Positions 54,321 to 64,000 of a stretch of DNA of 64,000 bases are shown here, in pieces. Source of the stretch: Clarkia xantiana subsp. parviflora (lineage: Eukaryota > Streptophyta > Magnoliopsida > Myrtales > Onagraceae); NCBI GenBank assembly GCA_036873135.1, contig JAPTYO010000018.1:3224001-3288000 (forward strand), written 5' to 3'. Numbering within the stretch: position 1 is the first letter of the stretch; the number at the start of each line of letters is the position of its first letter. Made by a program: the position numbers and the translations under genes. The notes beneath the pieces are model-generated. The model was given only the letters and a program-made list of their open reading frames with translations, searched no databases and had not been told where the DNA came from.

Positions 54321-57006
54321 ATGTCTGGTAAGGATTTCTTCTTTGTTGCTTGCTCATCTTTTTCTTGTTTGCAGCTTTCCGAAAATCCCAATGTGCCTTC
54401 CTTGCCATTGCTACTTTTCAGACAGTGGATCTAGCTCTTAGGGAAGAAAGCCCTTCAACTTTGATTATGCTCTGAATGAAATCTCCAGCACCGCTTATGA
54501 TGCAGCACTCCGGGAGGGATGCATCACTTCTACTTGGGAACCTCGTTTCCCGTATCCCTGGCCTCGCCCCTCGGGTAACCCTGAGGTTAATCGTCCCCGG
54601 AAAGGGGAGGTATTTGTCTCTACGGGGCAAGTATCAGCGGGGATTAGGTTCCCTTTCTGTGGCAGTTTGGTCGAGATGTGTCAGCATTATAAGACGCATC
54701 CGACCACCTTCTCTCCCCACGCCATACGTCTGTGGAACGCCTTACAGGTCCTCTGCTTCCGTCAGAAGTGGGTGTACAGCCTCAAGCTCTTCAGGACCTT
54801 CTACGGGATGAAGTGCAACGAGGCGGGGGTTTGCGCCTTTTACCCCCGGATGCCGAAGTGGAACAAGACGCAACTCGGGTTGTGTAACTGGACCACTGAC
54901 ACCTGGAAGGTGGTCAAGGGTCGGGGACTCCTGGTCGACAAGGGGTCCGACAACAGCGGATGGAAAAGGAGCTACTTCTTCATTCAAAACTCTTCGATCC
55001 CATGGCCCCGATGGGAGGTGGAAGCAGACTCTCCTCCTGCCTTCCACACCTATACTGACGAAGATTTCCAAACTCTTCAACTCATCCAGCTCTACCGATG
55101 GGGGGAGTCCTACACTCCCCTCGACGCCAATTCTCTCGTGGAGCGGGACCTGGTGAACGCCGGGATCCGACTCCTCGATATAATCTCTGGGGGGCAGCTT
55201 TTCGACGGCCCCTCCAATGTGGTTCCTTGGGTACATCTCCGACTCTTTTTCTTCTACTGTTTGCAGCCAAGAAGGTATCCGTGCTGACCAATCTGTTCCT
55301 TAAGTAGGGGGAGACCGACGCTGTCCGCCCTTCGCGGAAGAGGAAGTCCGCCAAGAAGGCCGCTGCTCCGTCGGGATCTCCTTCTGCGGAGCAGCCGAAG
55401 CGGAAGCGTGTGGAGGTGGACCAGCTCTTCGACGTCCAGAACGCTGAAGAAGGTAAAAAGCTCCGTCTCGCTATTAAATCGTACAGGAGGATGGTCCCGA
55501 AGGAGTTTATTCCTTCAACCATGGAGGCCCGCATTGCTGACGTCAAACGAGTCCTTCGAGGGGAAATTCCTCGTGTCTTGAAGGCGGGCTACTACAATTA
55601 CCACGGGAAGGACCAATATGTCTCCCGACGTATTGTTTGGTGTAAGAATCCTGATGAACTCCCTGATTACATTTCTGAAGCCTCTCGTCCTCTAGGTGCA
55701 GGTCGCTCAGGAGCTTCATCGGGCGCTGAAGCTTCCGCGGGTGCACCACCCTCAACAGGGGCGCCTCCCTCAACTGGGGAGAAAACCCCGACCGGCGAAC
55801 AATTTCGTCGGGTGGAAACCTTGGACTCCTCCGAGGAGACTGATGAGGGTGGCTCCCTTCGTCATCGTCGGAGGACGGGGCAGTCCCCCTTGAAACCAAC
55901 CTCTCAGGGGGTGCCCCCCTCATCTTCTCCGCAGCAGCGACAGCCGTCGCCCATCCACAACTTCACTCCTTCCCCCGCCCGGGTCGAGCCGGAGGCGCGC
56001 CCCTCCACGACTCATGCTGGCCCTCCTCTTCTCCCTCTCGACGGGAGTTTCTACAGGGCCTTCGACCCCGCGCAGGTGGATGCTCCCTGGACCCCAATCC
56101 AAACACTGCAAGGGGTCCAGCTTCGACAAGGGGATGCCCATGAAGAACTGGCTCTGCATCTGCTGGCAGGCTCGATCCTGCCCACCATGCGGTATCCGAT
56201 TTCTCTGAATCGGGAGGCGATGCGTCGGGATGTTCGAGAGATGTCCCTGCGTCGGATAGAGGTAAAACTTCGCTTCTCCCTCTTCATTGGTAAGGCTGGT
56301 TGCTTGTTCATTAACACTTTTCTTTCTTCTATCGTAGGAGCTCGGGGACTTCAACCGTCTTTTTGGGTACCTCTTTGCCTATGATGAGTCCCGGGAGCGG
56401 GACCGGGCGACCATTGCCAAGCTTAAGGAGGATCTTGCAGCCTCCAAATCTTCGCGGGGGAAACTTTCCAAGGAGCAGGCCATCCTCGACCGAAAGGTTC
56501 AGGACCTCCAAAAGCAGGTTGGCGACTTCGAGGAGCTCCTGCGGCGGGAGCGACAGGAGCGGCGGACTGCTGAGGACAAGCTGGTCCTCGAGAAGAAGGC
56601 TCTGGAGGAGCAAGTCGCGGGGGTTCCCGCGCAACTGGTCGCGGCCGAGGTCAAGGGCCGGGAGGATTATCGGAGGTCTGAAGACTTCCAGGCTGATGCT
56701 GTGAAGTTCTTCGGCGCGGAAGTGGAGAACACTTTCTTCAATGCGGTTGAGGAGCTCCACCTGGAGTATGGCGACGCCATCAACTTCGAGAAGTCTCCTT
56801 CTCTCGCTCCCTTCGCGAAGAAATACTTTGCCCTTTTGGAGGAGAGTGATGGGGGGAGTACTCCAGCAATTGTTGAAGACGCAGCAGAGCTTCCAAGTGC
56901 TGATGCTCCGATAGTCGATCCTCCCGCGGCTGACCCTGTGGAGCCTTCTGCCGCCGACCTCGTGGACCCAACTCCTGTAGATGCCGCTGACAAGGACCAA
57001 GCCTAA
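54321..57006 (+). pseudogene. E4 antisense accessory gene, two nonsense codons
   Basis: Exon 1 is 54321-54327, exon 2 54422-55230, exon 3 about 55272-56261, exon 4 56338-57006 (TAA). Stops are TAG at 54439-54441 (a Glu codon in E2/E3) and TAG at 55305-55307 (a Gln codon elsewhere). Apart from these the frame is continuous. Conserved domain in exon 2; R-K-R-K-S-A-K-K, N-A-E-E-G-K-K-L-R-L-A-I-K-S-Y-R and G-Y-Y-N-Y-H-G-K-D-Q-Y in exon 3; coiled coil (about 100 residues) and acidic tail D-K-D-Q-A in exon 4. The spliced product would be about 825 residues. Function unknown. Confidence 0.82.
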
Positions 57007-57109
57007 CTGCTTATCTTTAAAGTCCTTGTATTCTCCTCGCTTGTGTAATCATCGGGCCTTTGAGCCCCTATCAATTATCAGACTTTCTTAGTTCCGATTT
57101 TTTCGATGC

Positions 57110-57780
57110 ACTTCTTCAAGTGGCTTTACTATACTTGCTTAGGTCGATACTTCGACACTTAAGACATTCTCGTACATCACTCAAGACGATTTACTAACCT
57201 GCACCACCTAAGGTGACTTACCATCATGCACCACTTAAAGCGGCTTTTCAATACTTAGAATAAATCCAAAAAACATGCATCACTTAAGATGACTTAATCT
57301 CGTGCATCACTTAAGACGACTTTTCAATACTTAGAATAAATCTAAGAATCATGCATCACTTAAGACGACTTTTCAATACTTAGAATAAATCTAAGAATCA
57401 TGCACCACTTAAGGCGACTTTTCTCGTGCACCACTCAAGGCGACTTTTCAATACTTAGAATAAATCTAAGAATCATGCACCACTTAAGGCGACTTTTCTC
57501 GTGCACCACTCAAGGTGACTTTTCTCGTGCACCACTCAAGGCGACTTTTCTCGTGCACCACTCAAGGCGACTTTTCTCGTGCACCACTCAAGGCGACTTT
57601 ATAATGCTTAGAGTAAATCTAAGAACAATTCTGATCGGAAGCAACCTCTTTATTTATTGATGGCACAAAATTGGCTTACATCGAATTAAACGATAAACAA
57701 CATACACCACTTAAGGCGATTTTACATCGGGCACCACTTAAGGCGACTTTCGTCGAGCACCACTTAAGGCGACTTTCATC
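57110..57780. repeat. E4 CTTAAG minisatellite
   Basis: Mixed CACTTAAG and CACTCAAG cores. A run of near-identical 26-base units (GCACCACTCAAGGCGACTTTTCTCGT) lies at about 57485-57600. AT blocks CTTAGAATAAATCTAAGAA recur about every 60-70 bases before it. Confidence 0.95.
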
Positions 57781-60700
57781 AAGCATGGTGTTTCTTCAAG
57801 TGTTCGCCACTAAAAGAATGCTTCAATACTCTGCCATCGAGGTCTTCCAATTTGTACGCATTTGGAGCTGGCATCCCCACGACCTTATAAGGTCCTTCCC
57901 ATTTTGGTGACATCTTGTTGATTCGATCCAAAAGGGTAAACTCGTTGCGACGCCAAACCAGCTCCCCGACGAAGAATTGTCGGGACTTAACTCGCCGATT
58001 GTAATACCTGGCCGTCGCCAAACACATTCGAGCTTGGACTTCATCGGCTTCCCGCCTCTTCTCTTCGAGCAAGTCCAAGTCCAGCCGTCTCATCTCTTCG
58101 TTCGTCAGATGCTCGTAATATCTCATCCGATGGGACGCCACAGCCACCTCCACGGGGGCGACAGCCTCCGTGCCGTAAACGAGGCCAAACGGAGTCTCCC
58201 CCGTCGATCGTTTGGGTGTCGTTCTAACAGCCCAAAGCACGTTCTCTAGTTCGTTCAGCCACTTGCCCTTCAAGGCATAGACCCTCTTCTTCAGGCCATC
58301 CATCACGATTTTGTTGGCTGACTCCACCTGGCCATTAGTCTGAGCATGGCGCACGGAAGCTGTCTGATGCTCGCTGTTCAACTCCTTCAGATACTCCCTC
58401 ACCTGAGAGCCGTTAAACGGTGGACCATTGTCGCTGATCACCACCTTAGGAATCCCGTATCTGGTCTTAATATGGGTCTGGAGGAACTTGACGATCTGGT
58501 TCCCCGTCGTTCTGGCCAACGCCTTTGCCTCTATCCATTTCGAAAAATAATCGATAGCTACAAGTAAATACTTACATTGACCTTGTGCTTGTGGAAGAGG
58601 TCCCACCAAGTCGATGCCCCATTGCGCGAAGGGCCAAGCGCTCTGGATGGATGTCAGATTAGCGGCCGGAGCCACGATACTCGGGGCGTACCTCTGGCAC
58701 GCGTCACAGGATCGGACCAACGCCGTCGCTTCCTTGCTCATCGTAGGCCAATAATAGCCCAAGTTCAGCACTTTCCTCATAATGGATCGGGCCCCTTCAT
58801 GACAAGCCGCGACCCCTTCATGCACCTCCTTCAGGATTCGATTTTTGTCGGGCTCTGCCACACACTTCAAGTACGGAGTCGAGAACCAGCCCTTCTTGTA
58901 TAGCTGATTGTCCAGCATCACGTAATTAGCCGCGATCCGACGTATCCTATCGGCTACTACTTTATCATCGGGGACTGCCCCCGTAGTCAGGTATGCAACT
59001 ATCGGGGTCATCCAAGTGGGCTCCTCCGATTTTGCTTCAATGGCACACACCTGTGTCGGGTCGGTGGTCAATAAGATCACCTTCTCCAAGAAATGCACCT
59101 TCTGATTTTCCTCCAAGGGTGCCCCCAGGGCAAATTTGCTCAAGGCGTCTGCCTCCACGTTTTCCTCCCCTGGGATCGCCTCGATATCGAAGCTTTTAAA
59201 GCTCTTCTTCAAGGCTTGTACCTCGCGCAGGTATTTCTTCATTATCGGGCTCTTCGCTTCGTATCGCCCTTGAACCTGGTTTACGATTAAAGCTGCGTCA
59301 CACTTCACTCTCAAGTGATCGACTCCAGTGCCTTTAGCAATTTTCAGGCCCGTGATAAGAGCCTCGTATTCCGCTTCGTTGTTCGTGGCCTTAAACGTTA
59401 AAGCCAAGGCATATCGAATCGGCTCACCTCCACCTGGTGGTATCAACAAAAAGCCTGCTCCTGATCTGTCCGAACTCGAGGAGCCATCCGTGTACATCTC
59501 CCAGGTATTTTCCTCATTTGGCTGTTCTGATTGCTCCGCCCTCTCTGGTTGTTTTTCTGTCAGGACCTCCATGGTTGCCCCCTCTACAGGGCCCGCTTCT
59601 TCTAGATCGGGGGCTGTAGATTCTGCTATGAAATCCGCCAATGCCTGGCCCTTAATAGCCGTTCTTGGAGCAAAGTGTATGCGAAACTCACTAAGCTCTA
59701 CTGCCCACTTCACTAATCTCCCCGACGCATCCGGTCGGTTCAAAAAATGCTTCAAAGGCTGGTTCGTCAACACAGTAATCTCGTGTGTGTGGAAATAAGG
59801 CCTTAGCTTCCGAGCAGTAATAATCAACGCAAAGAGATACTTCTCAACGGCAGGATAATTCAATTCAGACTTGGCAAACGCCTTGCTTACATAATAGAAG
59901 GGGACCTGATTACCCTCGACAACCTTCACTAACACAGAGCTAATGGCAAATTCAGAAACAGCCAAGTAAAGATAGAGCGGCTCGCCTGGAACCGGTTTCG
60001 CCAACGGCGGGAGGGTGCGAAGGTGCTGCTTGAGTGCTTGGAACGCTTCTTCACACTTGGTGGTCCACTCGAACTTCTTGTTGGCCCTCAAGACTTCAAA
60101 AAATGGCATTGATCGATCGCTGGCTTTGGACAGGAAGCGATTCATTGCAGCCAGTCGGCCATTCAGCACTTGCACCTCCCGATGGTTTATCGGAGACTGC
60201 ATCTCCTCAATCGCCCTCAGCTTCTCGGGATTCACCTCAATTCCTCTCTGGCTCACCATAAAGCCCAAAAATTTCCCTGAGTGGACTCCGAAGGCGCATT
60301 TCGTCGGGTTTAAGCGAACCTGATGAAGCCTCATCCGCTCAAACGCCAAGGCTAGGTTGTGCACATGATCCTCAGCTTGTCGGGACTTCACCAGCATATC
60401 ATCCACGTAAGCCTCCATGGTCTCCCCCAGCATATCTCCGAACAACTTATTCACCATCCGCTGATATGTTGCCCCGGCATTGATCAACCCGAAAGGCATG
60501 ACATCGTAGTGAAAGATGTCACTGTCTGCATAAAATGCTGTGTGAGGAGCGTCCTCCTTAGCCATCTTGATCTGGTTGTAGCCCGAATATGCATCCATGA
60601 AGCTCAACAGCTCATGTCCCGATGTGGCATCCACCAGCTGGTCGATTCTCGGGAGCGGGTAACAGTCCTTCGGGCAAGCCTTATTCAGGTCGCGGAAATC

Positions 60701-61810
60701 CACACACATCCGCCATTTCCCATTAGTCTTCTTCACCAGTACCGGATTAGCGACCCAAGTCTGGAATCGGAGCTCTTTAATAAACCCAGCATCGAGCAGC
60801 CTGCCCACCTCCTGCTGGATCGCGATCTTTTTATCTGTGCCCATCGGACGTCTTTTTTGTGTGATAGGTTTGATCGCGGGATCTATCTTCAGCTCGTGTA
60901 CGATCACATCAGGGCTGATTCCTGGCATATCGCTCGGGGACCAGGCAAACAGCTCCTTGAACTGTTTCAGCAAATCGATCAACTCTCGGGCTGTATCTTC
61001 GGTCAAAGCAGACCCGATTTTCACCTTCCTCTGGGGTCCATCGATCTCAACTTCTTTTAGATCTTCTATGGGGGCGGGACGCCCAAACTCCTCTCTAGGA
61101 TCTGTATCTGTCTGGAGGACAGTCATGGCCTCTCGCCTCCTCCTTCGGGTGGCGTTAACATAACATTTTCGGGAAGCCACCTGGTCGCCCTTGACCTCTC
61201 CGACGCCGTGGTCGGTCGGGAACTTCATTTTTTGGTGAACAGTCGAGGCAACTGCCATCAGGGGGTTGATGGTAGTCCTCCCGATGATTGCGTTGTAAGT
61301 CCCTGCGGAATCAACTACCACAAACTCGACGTTCCTTCTTTCTGATTTCCACCCGGTGCCAAACTCCACTGGTAAGGTGATCACCCCTAGCGGATAGGAG
61401 GTGGAGCCAGAGAAGCCGACCATCGGGAAATTCGCCTCCTTCAGGTCTTTCTTCGTTTTTCCCATAGCCTCCAGCGCGTCCATGAATAGAATATCGGAGG
61501 AGCTCCCTCCGTCGATCAGAATTCGCTTCATCTCGTACCCGTCTACATCCAAGGTCACAACCAAGGCGTCATCGTGCGGAGTCTCCACGCCTATGAGATA
61601 CTCCGACGAAAAGGAGATCACCATCTCTTCCTTCAGGGTCCAGGATCGAGACCTCTTACCCAGCACCACAGCCGTAGGAATTCTAGAGGCGTAAACCTCC
61701 CGAAAGGACGAGGTATCCCCTCCGGCCGCGAATCCTCCGTGAATCACATTGATAGTGCCCCGTCTCTCCTTACGGGCACCGGACGACTCCGGGTCGGATC
61801 TCTTCTTCAT
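57779..61810 (-). CDS. pol: E4 pol polyprotein (PR-RT-RNH-RNH2-IN), 1343 codons open
   Basis: Pol is open from 61810 to 57779; the listed Met is only the first in frame, and the true product probably continues from gag. Protease: I-D-G-G-S-S with Asp100. RT: D370-F-R-D, F-M-D-A-Y-S-G (Asp406), Y-V-D-D at 468-471. The first RNase H (about 610-735) looks degenerate: the expected first Asp is replaced in L-Y-L-A-V-S-E. A second RNase H (about 770-895) has T-D-G (Asp775), an E-A-E-Y-E-A block, C-D-A (Asp838) and A-D-A-L-S (Asp888). Integrase: His997, His1004, Cys1035, Cys1038; catalytic Asp1067, Asp1127, Glu1163. The pair of RNase H domains is a known feature of the Tat lineage. All key residues are present, so the enzymes could be active if expressed. 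Confidence 0.92.
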   Translation of the reverse strand: MKKRSDPESSGARKERRGTINVIHGGFAAGGDTSSFREVYASRIPTAVVLGKRSRSWTLKEEMVISFSSEYLIGVETPHDDALVVTLDVDGYEMKRILIDGGSSSDILFMDALEAMGKTKKDLKEANFPMVGFSGSTSYPLGVITLPVEFGTGWKSERRNVEFVVVDSAGTYNAIIGRTTINPLMAVASTVHQKMKFPTDHGVGEVKGDQVASRKCYVNATRRRRREAMTVLQTDTDPREEFGRPAPIEDLKEVEIDGPQRKVKIGSALTEDTARELIDLLKQFKELFAWSPSDMPGISPDVIVHELKIDPAIKPITQKRRPMGTDKKIAIQQEVGRLLDAGFIKELRFQTWVANPVLVKKTNGKWRMCVDFRDLNKACPKDCYPLPRIDQLVDATSGHELLSFMDAYSGYNQIKMAKEDAPHTAFYADSDIFHYDVMPFGLINAGATYQRMVNKLFGDMLGETMEAYVDDMLVKSRQAEDHVHNLALAFERMRLHQVRLNPTKCAFGVHSGKFLGFMVSQRGIEVNPEKLRAIEEMQSPINHREVQVLNGRLAAMNRFLSKASDRSMPFFEVLRANKKFEWTTKCEEAFQALKQHLRTLPPLAKPVPGEPLYLYLAVSEFAISSVLVKVVEGNQVPFYYVSKAFAKSELNYPAVEKYLFALIITARKLRPYFHTHEITVLTNQPLKHFLNRPDASGRLVKWAVELSEFRIHFAPRTAIKGQALADFIAESTAPDLEEAGPVEGATMEVLTEKQPERAEQSEQPNEENTWEMYTDGSSSSDRSGAGFLLIPPGGGEPIRYALALTFKATNNEAEYEALITGLKIAKGTGVDHLRVKCDAALIVNQVQGRYEAKSPIMKKYLREVQALKKSFKSFDIEAIPGEENVEADALSKFALGAPLEENQKVHFLEKVILLTTDPTQVCAIEAKSEEPTWMTPIVAYLTTGAVPDDKVVADRIRRIAANYVMLDNQLYKKGWFSTPYLKCVAEPDKNRILKEVHEGVAACHEGARSIMRKVLNLGYYWPTMSKEATALVRSCDACQRYAPSIVAPAANLTSIQSAWPFAQWGIDLVGPLPQAQGQCKYLLVAIDYFSKWIEAKALARTTGNQIVKFLQTHIKTRYGIPKVVISDNGPPFNGSQVREYLKELNSEHQTASVRHAQTNGQVESANKIVMDGLKKRVYALKGKWLNELENVLWAVRTTPKRSTGETPFGLVYGTEAVAPVEVAVASHRMRYYEHLTNEEMRRLDLDLLEEKRREADEVQARMCLATARYYNRRVKSRQFFVGELVWRRNEFTLLDRINKMSPKWEGPYKVVGMPAPNAYKLEDLDGRVLKHSFSGEHLKKHHA

Positions 61811-63372
61811 TGGGGACCGATCGCGGGATCGGGAACGAGACCGTGATCGGGATCGGGAACGGGATCGGCACCGTTTCTCCCCGACAAACTCCTTAAGCTT
61901 CCCCTTCTGGATCAGCTTTTCAATCTCCTTCTTCAGCTCCCGACAATGGTTAGTGTCGTGACCGTTCGCACGGTAAAATCGACAGTAACGATCGGTGCGG
62001 GATCCCAGGAATTCTCCATCCTTCTTTGGGGGATACCTGGAGATACCATGACCGTTAGTACCTCCGCCATGGAGCAGTTTAGAGGAATGTCGAGATCCTC
62101 CCGCTTGTCCTTCCTTGAGGAACGCCTATCATCTCTCCGATCAGAGCGGCCTCGATTCCGACTGCTCTCAGATTTACCCTTTGACTTATGATCGTCGAAA
62201 GGTTTAACCGACTGCTTCCATTTATTCGACTTCGGGGGCTCCAGCTCTCCAGCGGCTATCTTCGACTCCTGGACATCGATTTGCTGTTTCACCCTCTTCT
62301 TTAGTGCCTCCATATTCCACACGGCTTTCTCAGCCACGCTGTGCATTAGGTCGGAACCGTAGGGGGCCGTTAGGTTCCGAATGAAGGTACGGATGGTCTC
62401 ACCCTCCGAGATCTCCTCATCAATCTCCGCCACACTGGCAGTGTACCGCTGGCAATAGTGCGCCAGCGATTCGTCGGGCCTTTGTACCACCTGGGTCAGG
62501 GACCTCACACTTTTCAGCAAACGTCTACGACCCTGGTACTGCTGGATGAACCGGTCGTGCATATCTGCCCAGCAAGTAATGCAGCCTGGGGGCAGACTAA
62601 AGAACCAGGTCAGGGCTCTTTCCCCAAGTGTGTTCGGGAACAGTGTACACACTATATCTTCATTCGGGGCTCTTCCCAGACACGCCATGAGGTGCTTCTG
62701 GACATGACGAACCGGATCTCCTTCGCCGTCGTATTCCTTTATTGTGGGGATACCTAGCCCTGGCGGGGCTAGGGTGTCTATGAGTCGAGGAACGAAGGGA
62801 TGAGTAGATCGATCCCTCAGCTCCGACACCAGTGGCTTCTGCTCTCCCATGCAGATGTTCACGATCTTTACCACCTGATCGGGGGTGATGGGACCATTAA
62901 GGGGAATGGTCCTGTGCTGTATTGGTCCTGGCCCATCAACCACGAATCTCTCTGGCTGAACGGACTCTCCATTCCTGCTCTGGCCTCGGGGTTGAGCCTC
63001 CCGTACGTTCCGAACCTCTGCTGGTGGGGGCACTTCTTCTAGCGGGGGCATCTCCTCTTGCCTCCTCGCAGCCTCTCTCCGATCCAAGAGAGCCTCCACG
63101 GCTGCCAAAAACATCGGCATGGCTTCTGCCACAGCCCTCGTCAGGTCCGCAGCTGGGGGAGCCTCCTGCTCCCTATTCCCCTAGTGCTGAGCAGCAACAT
63201 CTTCGGAACCTTCATTATGCCCCCCTGTCTGGGATAGCTCAGCAGCGGGATGGTTCTGGTTTTCCTCCTGTTCTGGTAGTGAGTTCAGAGTCGTCGCAGC
63301 GGGATGACGGGAACCACCAGATTGTCCTTGCCTTCTTTGCTTGCCAGCCGCCATTGAACGAGTAGAAGGCAT
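61800..63372 (-). pseudogene. gag: E4 gag, one stop and a 10-base deletion
   Basis: It begins M-P-S-T-R-S at 63372. A TAG near 63181 (CAG in E1) interrupts it; the main frame then runs 63132-61933 with the gag core near 62430-62770. A deletion of 10 bases near 62046, relative to E1 and E2, shifts the frame just before the C-H-H-C knuckle (about 61940-61985 region). The Arg-Ser tail (about 61810-61875) then lies in the pol frame. In the undamaged arrangement gag and pol would share one frame, as no stop separates them. Confidence 0.85.
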
Positions 63373-63408
63373 ATCAGCTTTTTGTTAGCCTCCCACAGAC
63401 GGCGCCAA

Positions 63409-64000
63409 TGTTGGATCACGGTGGAACTCCGGTACGATCTCTGACGGCGATCCTAGCTCCTTTGCTCCACGTAATCCTGCAAGAGGGGATAGACCGGGCG
63501 GTGACTCAGAATCCCTCTCCGATGCTTAAATGAGTATCTCTTGTGGACTGGCAAGCAGTAATCTCAAGTAATGTATTTCAACGTAATCGATCTGAGGTGA
63601 CCTCTTGCCCTTTTATAGGCGAAGAGGTACCTCAATTACCTGGTGAATCGTTGGGGGTGGTTAGCCCGTATCCCGCGTATCTCGGGTGTGATCCCGCCTA
63701 TCTAGGCCATGATCTCGCTTATCTCAGCCACGCCCCGCGTATCTCGGCCACGTTCCGTGTATCTTAACCACGTTCCGCGTATCTCGGCCACGCCCCGCGT
63801 ATCTCGGCCTTATCCCCTGATAATGAGTCCCGACTAACGTCGGGGACTCCAGAGTTATCTCGTTGTGTCACCGCTCGGGGCCCCTCGTCATCGTGACAGG
63901 GCCTATTGTTCTCAGGGATTCATCATCGGGGCCTACTCAGAGGCATCTCGTCGGGAGCGTTCAGCTCGCTTGTCAGGTCCGACTCTGTCGGGACCTTTCA
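63409..64000 (-). repeat. E4 5' LTR, cut by the window end
   Basis: It starts TGTTGG at 63409 next to the reversed primer-binding site. 592 of about 715 bases are visible. It carries the long U3 repeat form (about 63700-63810), agreeing with its partner at 53048-53762. Confidence 0.95.

Larger units (their letters stand above)
53048..64000 (-). mobile_element. E4: Tat-lineage Ty3/gypsy element, best-preserved pol
   Basis: It starts TGTTGG at 53048 and runs past the window end inside its 5' LTR. TTGGC precedes it as the likely target copy; the other copy lies outside. The order is the same as E2. Pol is a single open frame. Gag has a nonsense change and a 10-base deletion before the knuckle, and the accessory gene has two nonsense changes. 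It inserted into E3 and is therefore younger. Confidence 0.95.

Overview
This window looks like flowering-plant nuclear DNA, most likely from a eudicot. The evidence is a spliced phytocyanin-type cupredoxin gene with a GPI-anchor tail, GT-AG introns, a Helitron with plant-type ends, a Mutator-type foldback MITE with a 9-bp target duplication, and several Ty3/gypsy elements of the Tat lineage plus Copia remnants. There is no prokaryotic gene organisation. Only one ordinary host gene is supported (44689-47701, + strand); almost everything else is nested transposable elements.

Layout. 1-5505 is the 3' part of an old Tat-type element (E0, + orientation): a palindromic 34-bp array, an antisense accessory gene, a 66-bp tandem array and a 3' LTR. 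5506-7006 is AT-rich and featureless. 7007-21112 is a candidate non-autonomous Helitron of about 3.1 kb, split by a complete Tat element (E1, 9946-20958, + orientation, TSD GCCAA). E2 (21696-32578, - orientation, TSD CTGTG) follows in AT-rich DNA. 33871-41937 holds two 5'-truncated Copia elements joined head to head, with a solo LTR of the E1/E2 family (35389-36104, TSD CCCTC) inside the left arm. 42400-43192 is a MULE N-terminal remnant. The phytocyanin gene has a 2.5-kb intron containing two foldback elements of different ages. E3 (48194-53047, - orientation, truncated) is interrupted by E4 (53048 to the window end, - orientation, TSD TTGGC on the visible side).

E1-E4 share one design. An LTR and a primer-binding site are followed by gag with a C-H-H-C knuckle and an Arg-Ser-rich tail. 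Pol then encodes protease, RT with YVDD, a degenerate RNase H, a second RNase H and integrase. Next comes a CTTAAG-rich minisatellite, and after it a convergent antisense gene with four exons, the first contributing only 7 coding bases. That gene has its own TATA promoter, whose core matches the LTR core promoter. It encodes a putative 'gypsy-type transposon' (Transposase_28-like) domain followed by a basic patch and a coiled coil. E0 carries a distant version of the same protein with unrelated repeat arrays, so the arrangement is older than this family. No copy here is fully intact; E4 is closest, with an uninterrupted 1343-residue pol frame. All family and domain names come from reading the sequence, not from a database search.
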